From: JAYEPK01 sp048569615
GTDB lineage: Archaea > Thermoplasmatota > Penumbrarchaeia > Penumbrarchaeales > Penumbrarchaeaceae
DNA: 15,493 nt
Direction of reading: 5' to 3'
NCBI GenBank assembly: GCA_048569615.1
Contig: JBLIRK010000053.1
Span: 1 to 15,493 of the forward strand
Every line of letters begins with the position of its first letter. The stretch's first letter is position 1. The notes under the pieces were generated by a model. That model saw nothing but the letters and a program-made list of their open reading frames with translations, did not search any database and had not been told where the DNA came from. A program made the position numbers and the translations under genes. Below, piece by piece: positions 1-7,141 of the stretch.

Positions 1-1242
1 GATGGTCCTGGCCTCTATCTCATGGATGTGCCTTTCCCTTACCAGGTCAGCCCTCCGGTGGGAGACCCTTTTCGGAGTACGCTGACTGATCGGGCTCTGG
101 GCAAGTAAAGAGATATTGTATTTAAGGATTTCTTCATCCAGCCCTTCTTTAACGCTTATTACGGCGGAATATCTCTTAAGTGAGGATCCTTCTTTGACCA
201 GAGCCACCTCGGAACGGGAGGTTTGTCTGAGGTCCCTCACCTCCACTTTCCCCCCGGAATTATGTCCAATTTCAGAACCGATCGCATCTATGTCAAGTGT
301 TCTGACAGCAGGTTCCGAGATCTCGAGTATGAATGGTCTTCCGGTTCCTAGGCACTTGACATCGATATCTTCTCTGCCCATGCCGTGGAGTTTGAAATTG
401 GCGGCCCCTGCCTCCTTGAGGAATGGCCCGCCTATCAGTTCCTCCACCGATATCTCGTACATTTTGCCTTTTCCATTGCAGTTAGTGCATCCCCTGCCCC
501 TGCATTTCTTGCATTCCCACCTGGTCTGTGGGATACCCCTTACGAACTTGTTATACCGTCCGTATATGAAAAGCGGTTTCCTCTGGACCTTGACTACCCT
601 GAAGATGGGATCTATAATGAAAGTGACCTCGGGATCGTCCCTTGAGAATTCCTTGTCGGGCATCATCGGGCCAAGGATCTTTCCAACCTCTCTGTTGATC
701 TCCTCCTTTATTGGTTCTGCCGAGGTAGGTTCTGTAAGCTCCCATACAAGCCTCTCCCTTTCGGCAGTTCCAGGGTCCACCTTTGTTCCGACCTGAAATG
801 TCCTGAACTCCTGGTCATCGATCCTTTCCATAATCAGTGCGGCAAGGGCATCCAGGTCCCTGAAGAGGTCCTGGCAGATGTAGCACCCTCCGTCAATATC
901 GACATCGGAAAGATAGGAATCGAAGCTGGGGGTGGGTTCCGAGGTCCACCCATCATCCTTTGAAAGATCACCGGTATCGTCTTCTATGTCGGGCGGCGAA
1001 TGGTGCACAGGAAGTTGGGAGAGGAGATCTGGCGGCCCGTCCTTGCTTTCCTCAGACAGAAGTTCGGCTGATAGTGCCATCACTATCCTAACGGCCCTGC
1101 CCCGTTCTTCGTTTGTAAGTCCGAACCCGGATCTTGCGAAGAGTCTTCCAAGGCAGTGATCGCACAATGGCCTTCCCAGTGCCATCGAGCCGATCCTCAT
1201 TATTGCAGCGGAGTTTGCCTGCAGCCAACCACTTTCCAACAC
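1..1242 (-). CDS. pus10: tRNA pseudouridine synthase Pus10 (3' end beyond window)
   Basis: Pus10 makes pseudouridine in the T-loop of archaeal tRNA (positions 54 and/or 55) in the cytoplasm. I translated this by hand: 414 codons are open from the left edge. Visible features are an N-terminal CDHC pair (residues 27-30) and a CYIC pair (120-123), probably the two halves of the zinc site; a second cysteine cluster at 244-255 (CKKC, CTNC); the family catalytic motif GREDIDVKCLGTGRPF at about 289-304, with the catalytic Asp within GREDID; and HRRADLVRER near the edge, typical of the family's C-terminal part. Roughly 50 residues are probably missing. The GTG start at 1242 is chosen because GGTGA lies 7 nt upstream; the ATG at 1200 has no such site. 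An acidic, Ser/Pro-rich stretch (about 63-112) separates the first two cysteine pairs. The gene follows the UbiA gene by 68 bp and may be cotranscribed with it. Family assignment is secure; 54 versus 55 specificity is not readable. Confidence 0.93.
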   Translation of the reverse strand, partial: MLESGWLQANSAAIMRIGSMALGRPLCDHCLGRLFARSGFGLTNEERGRAVRIVMALSAELLSEESKDGPPDLLSQLPVHHSPPDIEDDTGDLSKDDGWTSEPTPSFDSYLSDVDIDGGCYICQDLFRDLDALAALIMERIDDQEFRTFQVGTKVDPGTAERERLVWELTEPTSAEPIKEEINREVGKILGPMMPDKEFSRDDPEVTFIIDPIFRVVKVQRKPLFIYGRYNKFVRGIPQTRWECKKCRGRGCTNCNGKGKMYEISVEELIGGPFLKEAGAANFKLHGMGREDIDVKCLGTGRPFILEISEPAVRTLDIDAIGSEIGHNSGGKVEVRDLRQTSRSEVALVKEGSSLKRYSAVISVKEGLDEEILKYNISLLAQSPISQRTPKRVSHRRADLVRERHIHEIEARTI

Positions 1243-1310
1243 CTTCGGTTCACCAAACGGTGAGAAGGAGAACCATGATTTAATGTTTTCATATCTTGGG
1301 GACCGCCGGA

Positions 1311-2288
1311 TCAGACAATGAAAATGGCAAGGAAACCTACCTGCATTCCCATAAGCATGAGGTACATCTGTTTCCATGCAGGTGAGTTCTCGAAGTGCTC
1401 ATCCTCCTTATCGCCTTCCTTGTACAAAAGGTAGATCAGGACCGCAGACCATAACGAGAAGATCCCTGCCATCACTATTGAAGGGCCGGGTAATAATTTA
1501 TAATACCAGTAAAGCAGCATCAGGGCGAAGGGGAGAATGAAGAAAGGTGCTGAAAGAAGTATTGAGAGCTTCTTTCCATAATGGACAGGTAGGGTGTCCA
1601 TGCCGAACATCCTGTCACCTTCCATATCCGTAAGGTCCTTCGTCGTGGTCGATCCGATGAGAAATAATGTCATTATTGATCCGATGATCCAGGGGATCGG
1701 ATCGAAGATCGATCCGGCGATCGTCCAAGCAGCCACGAATCCGAGCATTCCCCTAGGAACTGCTACGGAGATGTTAGAGATCCAAAGCCTTTTCTTCAGA
1801 CGGAGGGGAGGAACGGAATAGGATATGGTGAAGAGTATCAGGATAAGGACTAAGAAGATGAAGGAGCGGTTCACCATTGCCGCTCTCCACAGTGATAGGC
1901 CGTATAGAATCAGGGATATCCAGAGACCTTCCTTTGGGGTCACGATCCCTGATGGTATGGGCCTGTATGCTTTGTTTACCCTGTCGATCTTTCTGTCATA
2001 TACCTGGTTCAACGTGTTGGAAGCCGCGTTCAGGAATATCAGGGATGTTATCCCGGAGATTATTGCATAGAAGGGCAGACCTGGCCAGAAAAAGAAAGGA
2101 AAAGCAATATCAAAATAGGGCATTGAAAGCTTTCCTTCCACGATAAGGGCAAGAAATGATCCGCAGATCCCGCCTATCGCAGGTGCGAGCAGTGTGAAAG
2201 GCCTCACAAGGTCAAGGAAACCCCTCAGCCTTTTCGGAGCATATCGTGCCTTGTCGTAAGGCTCCCTCATGAAAAGCTTTGCACACAT
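1311..2288 (-). CDS. UbiA-family membrane prenyltransferase (possible DGGGP synthase)
   Basis: A polytopic membrane protein of 325 residues that should transfer a polyprenyl chain from a diphosphate donor to an acceptor. The two Asp-rich motifs of the UbiA superfamily are present: N94-QVY-D98-RKI-D102 followed by RPIPSG, and D218-LT-D221-MEG-D225. These bind Mg-diphosphate. About eight or nine hydrophobic segments fill the rest (for example residues 31-50, 60-90, 125-155, 185-215, 245-265, 270-290, 310-325). In archaea the best-known relative adds the second geranylgeranyl group to geranylgeranylglyceryl phosphate (ether-lipid synthesis). The nearby isopentenyl phosphate kinase and IPP isomerase fit such a role, but quinone or other UbiA roles cannot be excluded. 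ATG 2288 is used; ATG 2270 (residue 7) is an alternative. Its promoter is probably the AT tract it shares with the divergent gene at 2356. Confidence 0.9.
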   Translation of the reverse strand: MCAKLFMREPYDKARYAPKRLRGFLDLVRPFTLLAPAIGGICGSFLALIVEGKLSMPYFDIAFPFFFWPGLPFYAIISGITSLIFLNAASNTLNQVYDRKIDRVNKAYRPIPSGIVTPKEGLWISLILYGLSLWRAAMVNRSFIFLVLILILFTISYSVPPLRLKKRLWISNISVAVPRGMLGFVAAWTIAGSIFDPIPWIIGSIMTLFLIGSTTTKDLTDMEGDRMFGMDTLPVHYGKKLSILLSAPFFILPFALMLLYWYYKLLPGPSIVMAGIFSLWSAVLIYLLYKEGDKEDEHFENSPAWKQMYLMLMGMQVGFLAIFIV

Positions 2289-2327
2289 GCCTACCGATTT
2301 CCTTGTACCTGTCAGAGATATTAGCCC

Positions 2328-2339
2328 TATATATTTTAT
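2328..2339. promoter_or_regulatory. Shared TATA-like tract between divergent genes
   Basis: A 12-bp all-A/T tract (TATATATTTTAT) sits in the 67-bp gap between divergent genes. On the plus strand its centre is about 25 nt before GTG 2356, the usual archaeal TATA-to-start-site distance, so that mRNA may be leaderless. Read on the minus strand it would place a start site near 2305, giving the UbiA gene a leader of about 17 nt. The position is seen; promoter function is inferred. Confidence 0.5.
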
Positions 2340-2355
2340 CTAGTACGGAAAAAGG

Positions 2356-3036
2356 GTGAAATTTATCAACGCGAAGGTTATGATGGAGTCATTGAAACGT
2401 TTCACATTCAACGATCTGGAGTATGAAGAGGATCATCTCGTGTATCCGGTTGAGGAGGACACCCTCCTGCTCCTAAGGTCCATAGAACATGAGCTGTGCA
2501 AGAATAAGGGAAGGTTCTTGGAGATGGGATGCGGTACCGGTCTGATTTCTCTCCGCGCCGCCTCAATGGGATGGGATACGTTCTCGGTCGATATCGAGCC
2601 CAGGGCTCTTGGATTAGTTCGGAGGAACCTTCGACTTAACGGTCTGAATGGAAGACAGTATCTATCGGATCTGTATCAGGGTATCCCGAGGTCTTGCAAG
2701 GATTCCTTCGACCTGATCTGTTTCAATCCACCATACGTCGGATCAGGTAAAGCTTCTCTTTCCAGACGCGACGGTATGGCCCTCGAAGGTGGTCCCGGGG
2801 GGTGGGAGAAGGCATATCTTTTTCTCATAGGTTCCACCCGTTTCCTGAATGAGGCAGGAAGAGTCCAAATCCTGATGAAACCGCAATGGGACAATGAGAT
2901 GTCCGCTATCGGTCAACATTATGGATCGTTGGAAAAGGGTGAAATAAATGAGATATCGGGAGAGCGGTTCTCGGTTTGGACATTAACTCAAAAACAACAG
3001 TTATATCCTAGTTCGAAGAATAGGAAGACCGATTAG
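2356..3036 (+). CDS. HemK2/Mtq2-type protein methyltransferase (probable aRF1 Gln methylase)
   Basis: A class I SAM-dependent methyltransferase of 226 residues. YPVEEDTLLL (30-39) matches the YxPxEDTxLL signature before the fold in the HemK2 branch. FLEMGCGTG (55-62) is the SAM-binding motif I, VDIEP (78-82) the acidic motif II, and FNPPY (123-127) the catalytic NPPY motif used by enzymes that methylate glutamine amides. DGMALEGGPGGW further on resembles the family's conserved GG loop. Archaeal members are thought to methylate the GGQ glutamine of release factor aRF1. Start choice: GTG 2356 fits a leaderless transcript from the upstream TATA tract; ATG 2380 or 2383, preceded by GAAGG, is a credible alternative that keeps all motifs. 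The stop codon directly abuts the ATG of the next gene, so the two are probably translationally coupled. Confidence 0.87.
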   Translation: MKFINAKVMMESLKRFTFNDLEYEEDHLVYPVEEDTLLLLRSIEHELCKNKGRFLEMGCGTGLISLRAASMGWDTFSVDIEPRALGLVRRNLRLNGLNGRQYLSDLYQGIPRSCKDSFDLICFNPPYVGSGKASLSRRDGMALEGGPGGWEKAYLFLIGSTRFLNEAGRVQILMKPQWDNEMSAIGQHYGSLEKGEINEISGERFSVWTLTQKQQLYPSSKNRKTD

Positions 3037-3897
3037 ATGCTACTTATCAAGCTTGGAGGATCGATAATAACCTACAAGGAGGACGGATCGGCACCTCCTT
3101 ACTATTGGAATGAATCCAAATTACACTATAGGATAAGGGAGCATGAGCTTAAAAGTGCCGCGGGGGTACTCAGATCACACCTGGATAAGGGTATGATCAT
3201 AATTCATGGAGGAGGCACCCACGGACACCGGACCGTAAGGCGATGGGAGATGGAGGTTGCCAGGGGGACGGAGGCCATGAGGGCATGGGAAGTCAAATGG
3301 AGGATGGTCCAGCTTACACAGGAGGTGATCAGCTCCCTCGGATCGGAGAAGATACCGGCCGTGGAGGTCTCTCCCTCGGATCTGTTCATCATGGAGGGAA
3401 GCTCCATAATCGAGTCTAACCTCGAGCCTCTGAACAGGATAATGGACAGGGGTTGCGTCCCTATCCTTAGGGGAGACCTTGCTCCCGACAGGAATGGAGG
3501 CTGGTCCGTGATCTCCGGGGACGAGATCATGGTCTCATTGGCAGAAGGGTCCAAGGAGCATCTCCTTCCTCCCGTCCAGGGTGCTGTGATGTGCATGAGG
3601 GAGGAAGGCGTCTATTCGGATTATGGAACAAAAAAGCGCCTTCTGATAAAAGAATTCGATCCGGAGACCTTTCATTCCTTTGTTGAGTCGCACAATGGCG
3701 GGGAGCTCCCGGGTGACGTCACGGGAGGACTTCTGAGAAAACTGAGATCATGCCACAGAATAGCCTCGATCGGCATACCCGCAAGGATAATCGGCGGAGA
3801 TCTGAATGTCACCATCGAAGAGGCATTGTCAACAGGTGATCCCGGGACACTGTTTCCACCGTTGAAGGATGGATGCCCTCTCTGTAACCCGGAATAA
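3037..3897 (+). CDS. ipk: Isopentenyl phosphate kinase
   Basis: Phosphorylates isopentenyl phosphate to isopentenyl diphosphate with ATP, the last step of the archaeal (alternate) mevalonate pathway. The 286-residue length fits the family, which belongs to the amino-acid kinase fold. Visible signatures are IKLGGSIIT at 4-12 with Lys5, the HGGG loop at 57-60 followed by THGH with the family-conserved His (H64), a GDEIMVSLAE segment, and GDVTGGLLRKL near the C-terminus, where the family usually has DVTGGM. The family more often has GGGSFGH; here it is GGGTHGH. The ATG begins immediately after the TAG of the methyltransferase gene with no good Shine-Dalgarno, suggesting coupling. The IPP isomerase follows 23 bp downstream, and its substrate is this enzyme's product, which strongly supports the assignment. 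Confidence 0.94.
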   Translation: MLLIKLGGSIITYKEDGSAPPYYWNESKLHYRIREHELKSAAGVLRSHLDKGMIIIHGGGTHGHRTVRRWEMEVARGTEAMRAWEVKWRMVQLTQEVISSLGSEKIPAVEVSPSDLFIMEGSSIIESNLEPLNRIMDRGCVPILRGDLAPDRNGGWSVISGDEIMVSLAEGSKEHLLPPVQGAVMCMREEGVYSDYGTKKRLLIKEFDPETFHSFVESHNGGELPGDVTGGLLRKLRSCHRIASIGIPARIIGGDLNVTIEEALSTGDPGTLFPPLKDGCPLCNPE

Positions 3898-3906
3898 ATT
3901 CCCAGT

Positions 3907-3913
3907 GGAGTGA
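3907..3913 (+). promoter_or_regulatory. Ribosome binding site of the IPP isomerase gene
   Basis: GGAGTGA ends 7 nt before ATG 3921 and matches the archaeal anti-Shine-Dalgarno. It fixes the start of the isomerase gene and shows that translation here need not depend on coupling to the kinase gene. Confidence 0.6.
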
Positions 3914-3920
3914 TGCGTAA

Positions 3921-4976
3921 ATGACGATAGAGAAGCGAAAGGACGATCACATCAGGATATGCCTGGAAAAGGACGTTCAAGTCACGCACAATCACTGGGA
4001 TGATGTTCTTCTCCTCCATCAATCAGTGCCTGAATGCGACCTTGACAGTATAGACCTCACCACGGAGATCATGGGAAGAAAGCTCAAAGCCCCCCTTGTC
4101 ATCTCTTCCATGACGGGAGGGAGTCCCAGGGCCAAGGAGATCAACGAGGTTCTGGCAAGAGCGGCATCCGAATTCGGCATAGGAATGGGTGTGGGCTCCC
4201 AGAGGGCCGGAATCGAGAAGAGGGATCGCAGGGATTCCTATGCGGTCGTCAAGGAATACGATGTGCCTCTGATGCTCTCCAACCTAGGTGCTCCCCAGTT
4301 CGCGAAGGAATATGAAGGAGGCCCCTATGGATTGGATCAGGTGATGACCGCTATGGAGATGGTGGGCGCCCATGCCGCCTGCATACATTTCAATTATCTC
4401 CAGGAAATGGTGCAACCGGAAGGCGATACGTACATCGATGGTGTACTGGAGAATTTGATCCCGATCGCAGGTGAGCTGCCGCTGATCGCCAAGGAGACAG
4501 GGGCCGGGACCTCAAGGGAAGCTGCATTGAAGTTCAAAGAGGCCGGTTTCAAGGCGATTGATGTCGGCGGAGCATCGGGAACATCCTTTGCCGCCGTCGA
4601 ATCTTTCAGAGGCGGTGAGGATGAAATGAGGACCTCCCGATTGGGGAATACGTTCTGGAATTGGGGGATCCCCACACCCGTTTCCATCATACTTTCAAAG
4701 GTCGGACTGCCCTTGATAGCAACAGGTGGAGTAAGGAACGGCCAGGATGCGGTCAAGGCTCTTTCAATGGGGGCATCGGCGGCTGGGATGGCATGGCATC
4801 TACTCATACCTGCCAGCAGAGGATACGGGGAGTTGAAGAAGGAGCTCTCCATGATTATCTCTGAAGTACGGGCGGCTCTTTTCCTTTCTGGTGCTCCTTC
4901 GGCCTCCCATGCGGAGAAGGTAAAATATCTTTTGAAAGGACAGACCCTGCGGATGACGGATCAGTTGAGAAGATGA
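3921..4976 (+). CDS. fni: Type 2 isopentenyl-diphosphate delta-isomerase (FMN dependent)
   Basis: Interconverts IPP and DMAPP, giving the starter and extender units for archaeal isoprenoid lipids. The 351 residues cover the whole family. Signatures: RKDDH at 6-10, MTGG at 64-67, SNLG at 120-123, HFN at 156-158, LQEMVQPEGD at 160-169 (containing the conserved Gln and the metal-binding Glu), KETG at 191-194, and GGASGTSFAAVE at 216-227 in the FMN phosphate region. The usual form of the last motif is GGAGGTS; the Gly-to-Ser change here is mild. The enzyme is soluble, a TIM barrel, and needs reduced FMN and Mg. The gene follows the isopentenyl phosphate kinase by 23 bp in the same direction, forming a two-step pathway unit. 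A T-rich terminator follows at 4981. Confidence 0.95.
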   Translation: MTIEKRKDDHIRICLEKDVQVTHNHWDDVLLLHQSVPECDLDSIDLTTEIMGRKLKAPLVISSMTGGSPRAKEINEVLARAASEFGIGMGVGSQRAGIEKRDRRDSYAVVKEYDVPLMLSNLGAPQFAKEYEGGPYGLDQVMTAMEMVGAHAACIHFNYLQEMVQPEGDTYIDGVLENLIPIAGELPLIAKETGAGTSREAALKFKEAGFKAIDVGGASGTSFAAVESFRGGEDEMRTSRLGNTFWNWGIPTPVSIILSKVGLPLIATGGVRNGQDAVKALSMGASAAGMAWHLLIPASRGYGELKKELSMIISEVRAALFLSGAPSASHAEKVKYLLKGQTLRMTDQLRR

Positions 4977-4980
4977 AGTC

Positions 4981-4993
4981 TTTTTCGTTTTTT
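4981..4993 (+). terminator. T-rich archaeal terminator after the isomerase gene
   Basis: Five T, CG, then six T on the coding strand begin 5 nt after the isomerase stop codon. Archaeal RNA polymerase terminates at such T runs without needing a hairpin. A new promoter-like TATA follows within 30 bp, so this marks the end of the methylase-kinase-isomerase unit. Confidence 0.55.
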
Positions 4994-5019
4994 ACCCTTA
5001 ATAACATTTTTATAGAAAC

Positions 5020-5029
5020 ATATAAAAGG
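5020..5029 (+). promoter_or_regulatory. TATA-like box for the DnaA-like gene
   Basis: ATATAAAAGG lies in the 100-bp gap before the DnaA-like gene. A start site about 25 nt downstream (near 5048-5052) would give a leader of some 25-30 nt that contains the AAGGAG ribosome site at 5067-5072. Placed between a terminator and a start codon, it suggests independent transcription of this gene and perhaps those after it. Confidence 0.5.
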
Positions 5030-5076
5030 ATTCATCGAAGATATTTAACATTGCAGGAGTTCGAATAAGGAGCGGG

Positions 5077-6321
5077 ATGCACATGGGATTCCTCGATTGG
5101 TTCAAAGGATCATCCTCCAAGAAAGGGAGGAAAAGGAGGGATTCCCATGAGGAGCCATTGCCCCGCGGAAAAAGAACATCAGATGATTCTGACAGGGATA
5201 GAGAATTGGAGAGGGAGCTGGAAAAGGAGAGGCTCAGGGTCAGGGAGCAGGAGAAGAGGATAAAGGAAATGGAGGGCCGCTTCCAGCAGATGCAGGAGAA
5301 CTGGGTCCAGCTTCTGGACAAGCAGCAGGCAGCCCTTGAAAAATTTGCCAAGGAGAGGACCGGCAGAAAGGTAGGGGCTTCCAAGCAAAAAGCGGAAGTC
5401 AATGCAGGGTCCGGGGACGGGCTCATCTCGTCACCCATTCTGCCGGAGAAGACATTCTCCAATTTTGTAGTGGACGAAGCAAACCGGTTTCCTTATCTGG
5501 CCGCCGAAGCGGTTGCCACAGGTATCGGAAGGAAATACAATCCCCTCTTTATTTTCGGACCGGTGGGTGTTGGCAAGACCCATCTTCTCCATGCCATAGC
5601 GAACAAGATGCTCGAGACCGATCCCGGCAAGTCTCTGCTTTACTCGTCCACCGAGAGATTCACTGACGAGCTTCTCAAGGCTCTGGAAAGAGATGACCTG
5701 GACAAGTTTCGCTCTCGCTACAGAGAAGTGGACATGCTTCTGGTGGATGATATTCAGATGCTATCGGGCAGGGAAGCAACCCAGAAGGAATTCTTCCATA
5801 TGTTCAACCACCTTTACAATTCAGGTAAGCAGATAGTGCTTTGCTCAGACCGTCCGCCTTCGGAGATCAAGGAGCTGGAGAGCCGGCTCAGATCAAGATT
5901 CGAGGGAGGCCTGATAATTGACATAAAGGTACCTACCTTCGAGGGCCGGAGGCAGATAATCGTTAATCTCGCACAGCAGGCAGGGATGTCCCTTCCGACT
6001 GAGGTCCTCGATTATCTGGCATTCTATCTGGACTCCAATGTAAGGGAGCTGGAGGGTGGTTTCAACAGGGTTACCGCATATTCTTCCTTCATGAAGGAGC
6101 CCATAACGATCTCTCTCATCAGAAGGGTACTTGAAGGTGTTCTACTCAAGAAGGACATTCCATTCGGCCCCTTGGAAAAGGAAGGAAGGGAGGTGCCGCC
6201 TCCGGAGTTAGAATATACGGAAATGGACCCGTATTCGTCCCTGGAGCTTGAAGAGGAGACCGACCAGTTGGAAAAAGAGCTCCTAATGGAGTTGAAACGA
6301 AGCAGCTCCAATCCCGAATGA
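5077..6321 (+). CDS. DnaA-type AAA+ ATPase with N-terminal coiled coil, no DNA-binding domain IV
   Basis: A 414-residue protein. Residues 1-39 are basic and low complexity, about 40-95 form a highly charged coiled coil, and about 124-357 are a nearly complete DnaA domain III. Seen: TFSNFVVDEANRF (126-138), YNPLFIFGPVGVGKTHLLHA (154-173, Walker A), LLVDDIQ (221-227, Walker B), SDRPP (257-261, sensor I), ESRLRSRFEGGL (268-279, box VII; R274 aligns with the DnaA arginine finger), and NVRELEGGFNR (321-331, sensor II Arg). The segment 191-218 that holds the initiator-specific motif of DnaA is retained. The match ends with ITISLIRRVLEG (343-354), the end of the DnaA lid. An acidic tail of about 55 residues then replaces domain IV, so no DnaA-box-binding helix-turn-helix is present. 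Archaea initiate replication with Orc1/Cdc6, so the role is unknown. ATG 5083 is also possible: AAGGAG is 10 nt before it and only 4 nt before ATG 5077. Confidence 0.9.
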   Translation: MHMGFLDWFKGSSSKKGRKRRDSHEEPLPRGKRTSDDSDRDRELERELEKERLRVREQEKRIKEMEGRFQQMQENWVQLLDKQQAALEKFAKERTGRKVGASKQKAEVNAGSGDGLISSPILPEKTFSNFVVDEANRFPYLAAEAVATGIGRKYNPLFIFGPVGVGKTHLLHAIANKMLETDPGKSLLYSSTERFTDELLKALERDDLDKFRSRYREVDMLLVDDIQMLSGREATQKEFFHMFNHLYNSGKQIVLCSDRPPSEIKELESRLRSRFEGGLIIDIKVPTFEGRRQIIVNLAQQAGMSLPTEVLDYLAFYLDSNVRELEGGFNRVTAYSSFMKEPITISLIRRVLEGVLLKKDIPFGPLEKEGREVPPPELEYTEMDPYSSLELEEETDQLEKELLMELKRSSSNPE

Positions 6322-6367
6322 TGGATGCCTGGATATCATCAAAAACATGGTTTTCAAACCCAATATC

Positions 6368-6377
6368 TTAAATATAT
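6368..6377 (+). promoter_or_regulatory. TATA-like box for the RDD protein gene
   Basis: TTAAATATAT lies about 26 nt before GTG 6400, so the transcript would start at or just before the start codon. A GGTG at 6397-6400 could serve ATG 6406. Function is inferred from position and composition. Confidence 0.42.
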
Positions 6378-6399
6378 GCCTTTTTAATATCCTGCTGGT

Positions 6400-7101
6400 G
6401 TGTTTATGGATGGATATGGTGAACCTGAAGGTCTTGATTTCGAAAGGTATCCGAAATCGGAGGGCTACGAGGTCAAGAGGGTTGTTGCCTATCTCATAGA
6501 CCAGTTGTTCGTGTTCATAATCGTTGCTCTGGTAGCACTCGTGGCATTGCCGGATGCGATGGGATCTCCATTGCTGTGGATTCTTATCGTTATAATTTCC
6601 GGTTTCTTGAATGTCCTCCTCAAATCCTTCTTCGAAGGCATGGGAGGGAGGTTCATAGGGAAGGGCATCATGGGCTTGAGGGTGATCGATGCCTACGGTC
6701 AGCCCACCGTGGGACAGTGTTTCATACGAAACATCCTCGAGATCGTTCCGGTGATCCTGCCGATCATCGATTACTTCATAGGAACCGCCACCGCAGAGGA
6801 CAAGAGGCAGAAGCTCATGGACAGCATCACTGGAACATTGGTGATAGAGGAGATGCTCCCTGAACCGGAGCCGGAATTTTACAGACCGAGGCCGATAAAG
6901 GTCCAGGAGCCCAAATCCAGAGAGAAGGTTATGCTGGACTACAGGAAGTTCAGGTCCGGAACCTGTCCGCGGTGCGGATCTCCCTATAGGATCCTCGAGC
7001 CGGAGGACAAATCATTTTCCGGACTTTGGAATTTCAGGTGCACATGGTGCAATAACCTGATAACCGAAGAGGCAGACCGCCTTGGGGGACGCAGGCGCTG
7101 A
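6400..7101 (+). CDS. RDD-family membrane protein with C-terminal zinc ribbon
   Basis: A 233-residue membrane protein. The RDD domain spans about 23-150: Arg27 and Asp34 in KRVVAYLID, two or three hydrophobic helices (about 32-52, 57-77, 112-128), GKGIMGLRV (88-95), and DKRQKLMDSITGT (134-146) with the second conserved Asp. A proline- and charge-rich linker (152-175) leads to a zinc ribbon with CPRC at 189-192 and CTWC at 214-217. RDD proteins are small membrane proteins of mostly unknown role, some linked to ion transport; the zinc ribbon probably lies in the cytoplasm. The annotated start is GTG 6400; ATG 6406, 5 nt after a GGTG, is equally possible and changes only two residues. It lies between the DnaA-like and thiolase genes in the same direction, but a TATA-like box precedes it, so it may be transcribed on its own. 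Confidence 0.85.
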   Translation: MFMDGYGEPEGLDFERYPKSEGYEVKRVVAYLIDQLFVFIIVALVALVALPDAMGSPLLWILIVIISGFLNVLLKSFFEGMGGRFIGKGIMGLRVIDAYGQPTVGQCFIRNILEIVPVILPIIDYFIGTATAEDKRQKLMDSITGTLVIEEMLPEPEPEFYRPRPIKVQEPKSREKVMLDYRKFRSGTCPRCGSPYRILEPEDKSFSGLWNFRCTWCNNLITEEADRLGGRRR

Positions 7102-7141
7102 AACAGGCAAGGATTAAGTAGATTTCAAAGGATAGGGCGGT

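Noticed and set aside
116..796. A 226-codon open frame on the plus strand
   Set aside because: It is antisense to Pus10, whose family motifs are clear on the minus strand; the plus-strand product resembles nothing I recognise and has no ribosome site.
4977..5076. A replication origin with DnaA boxes next to the DnaA-like gene
   Set aside because: I saw no TTATCCACA-type boxes or origin-recognition-box-like repeats in the gaps on either side of the gene, and the protein lacks the domain that reads such boxes.
5077..6321. The DnaA-like protein as an archaeal Orc1/Cdc6
   Set aside because: The motifs around Walker A (YNPLFIFGPVGVGKTHLLHA), box VII and sensor II (NVRELEG) are those of DnaA, and there is no winged-helix domain.
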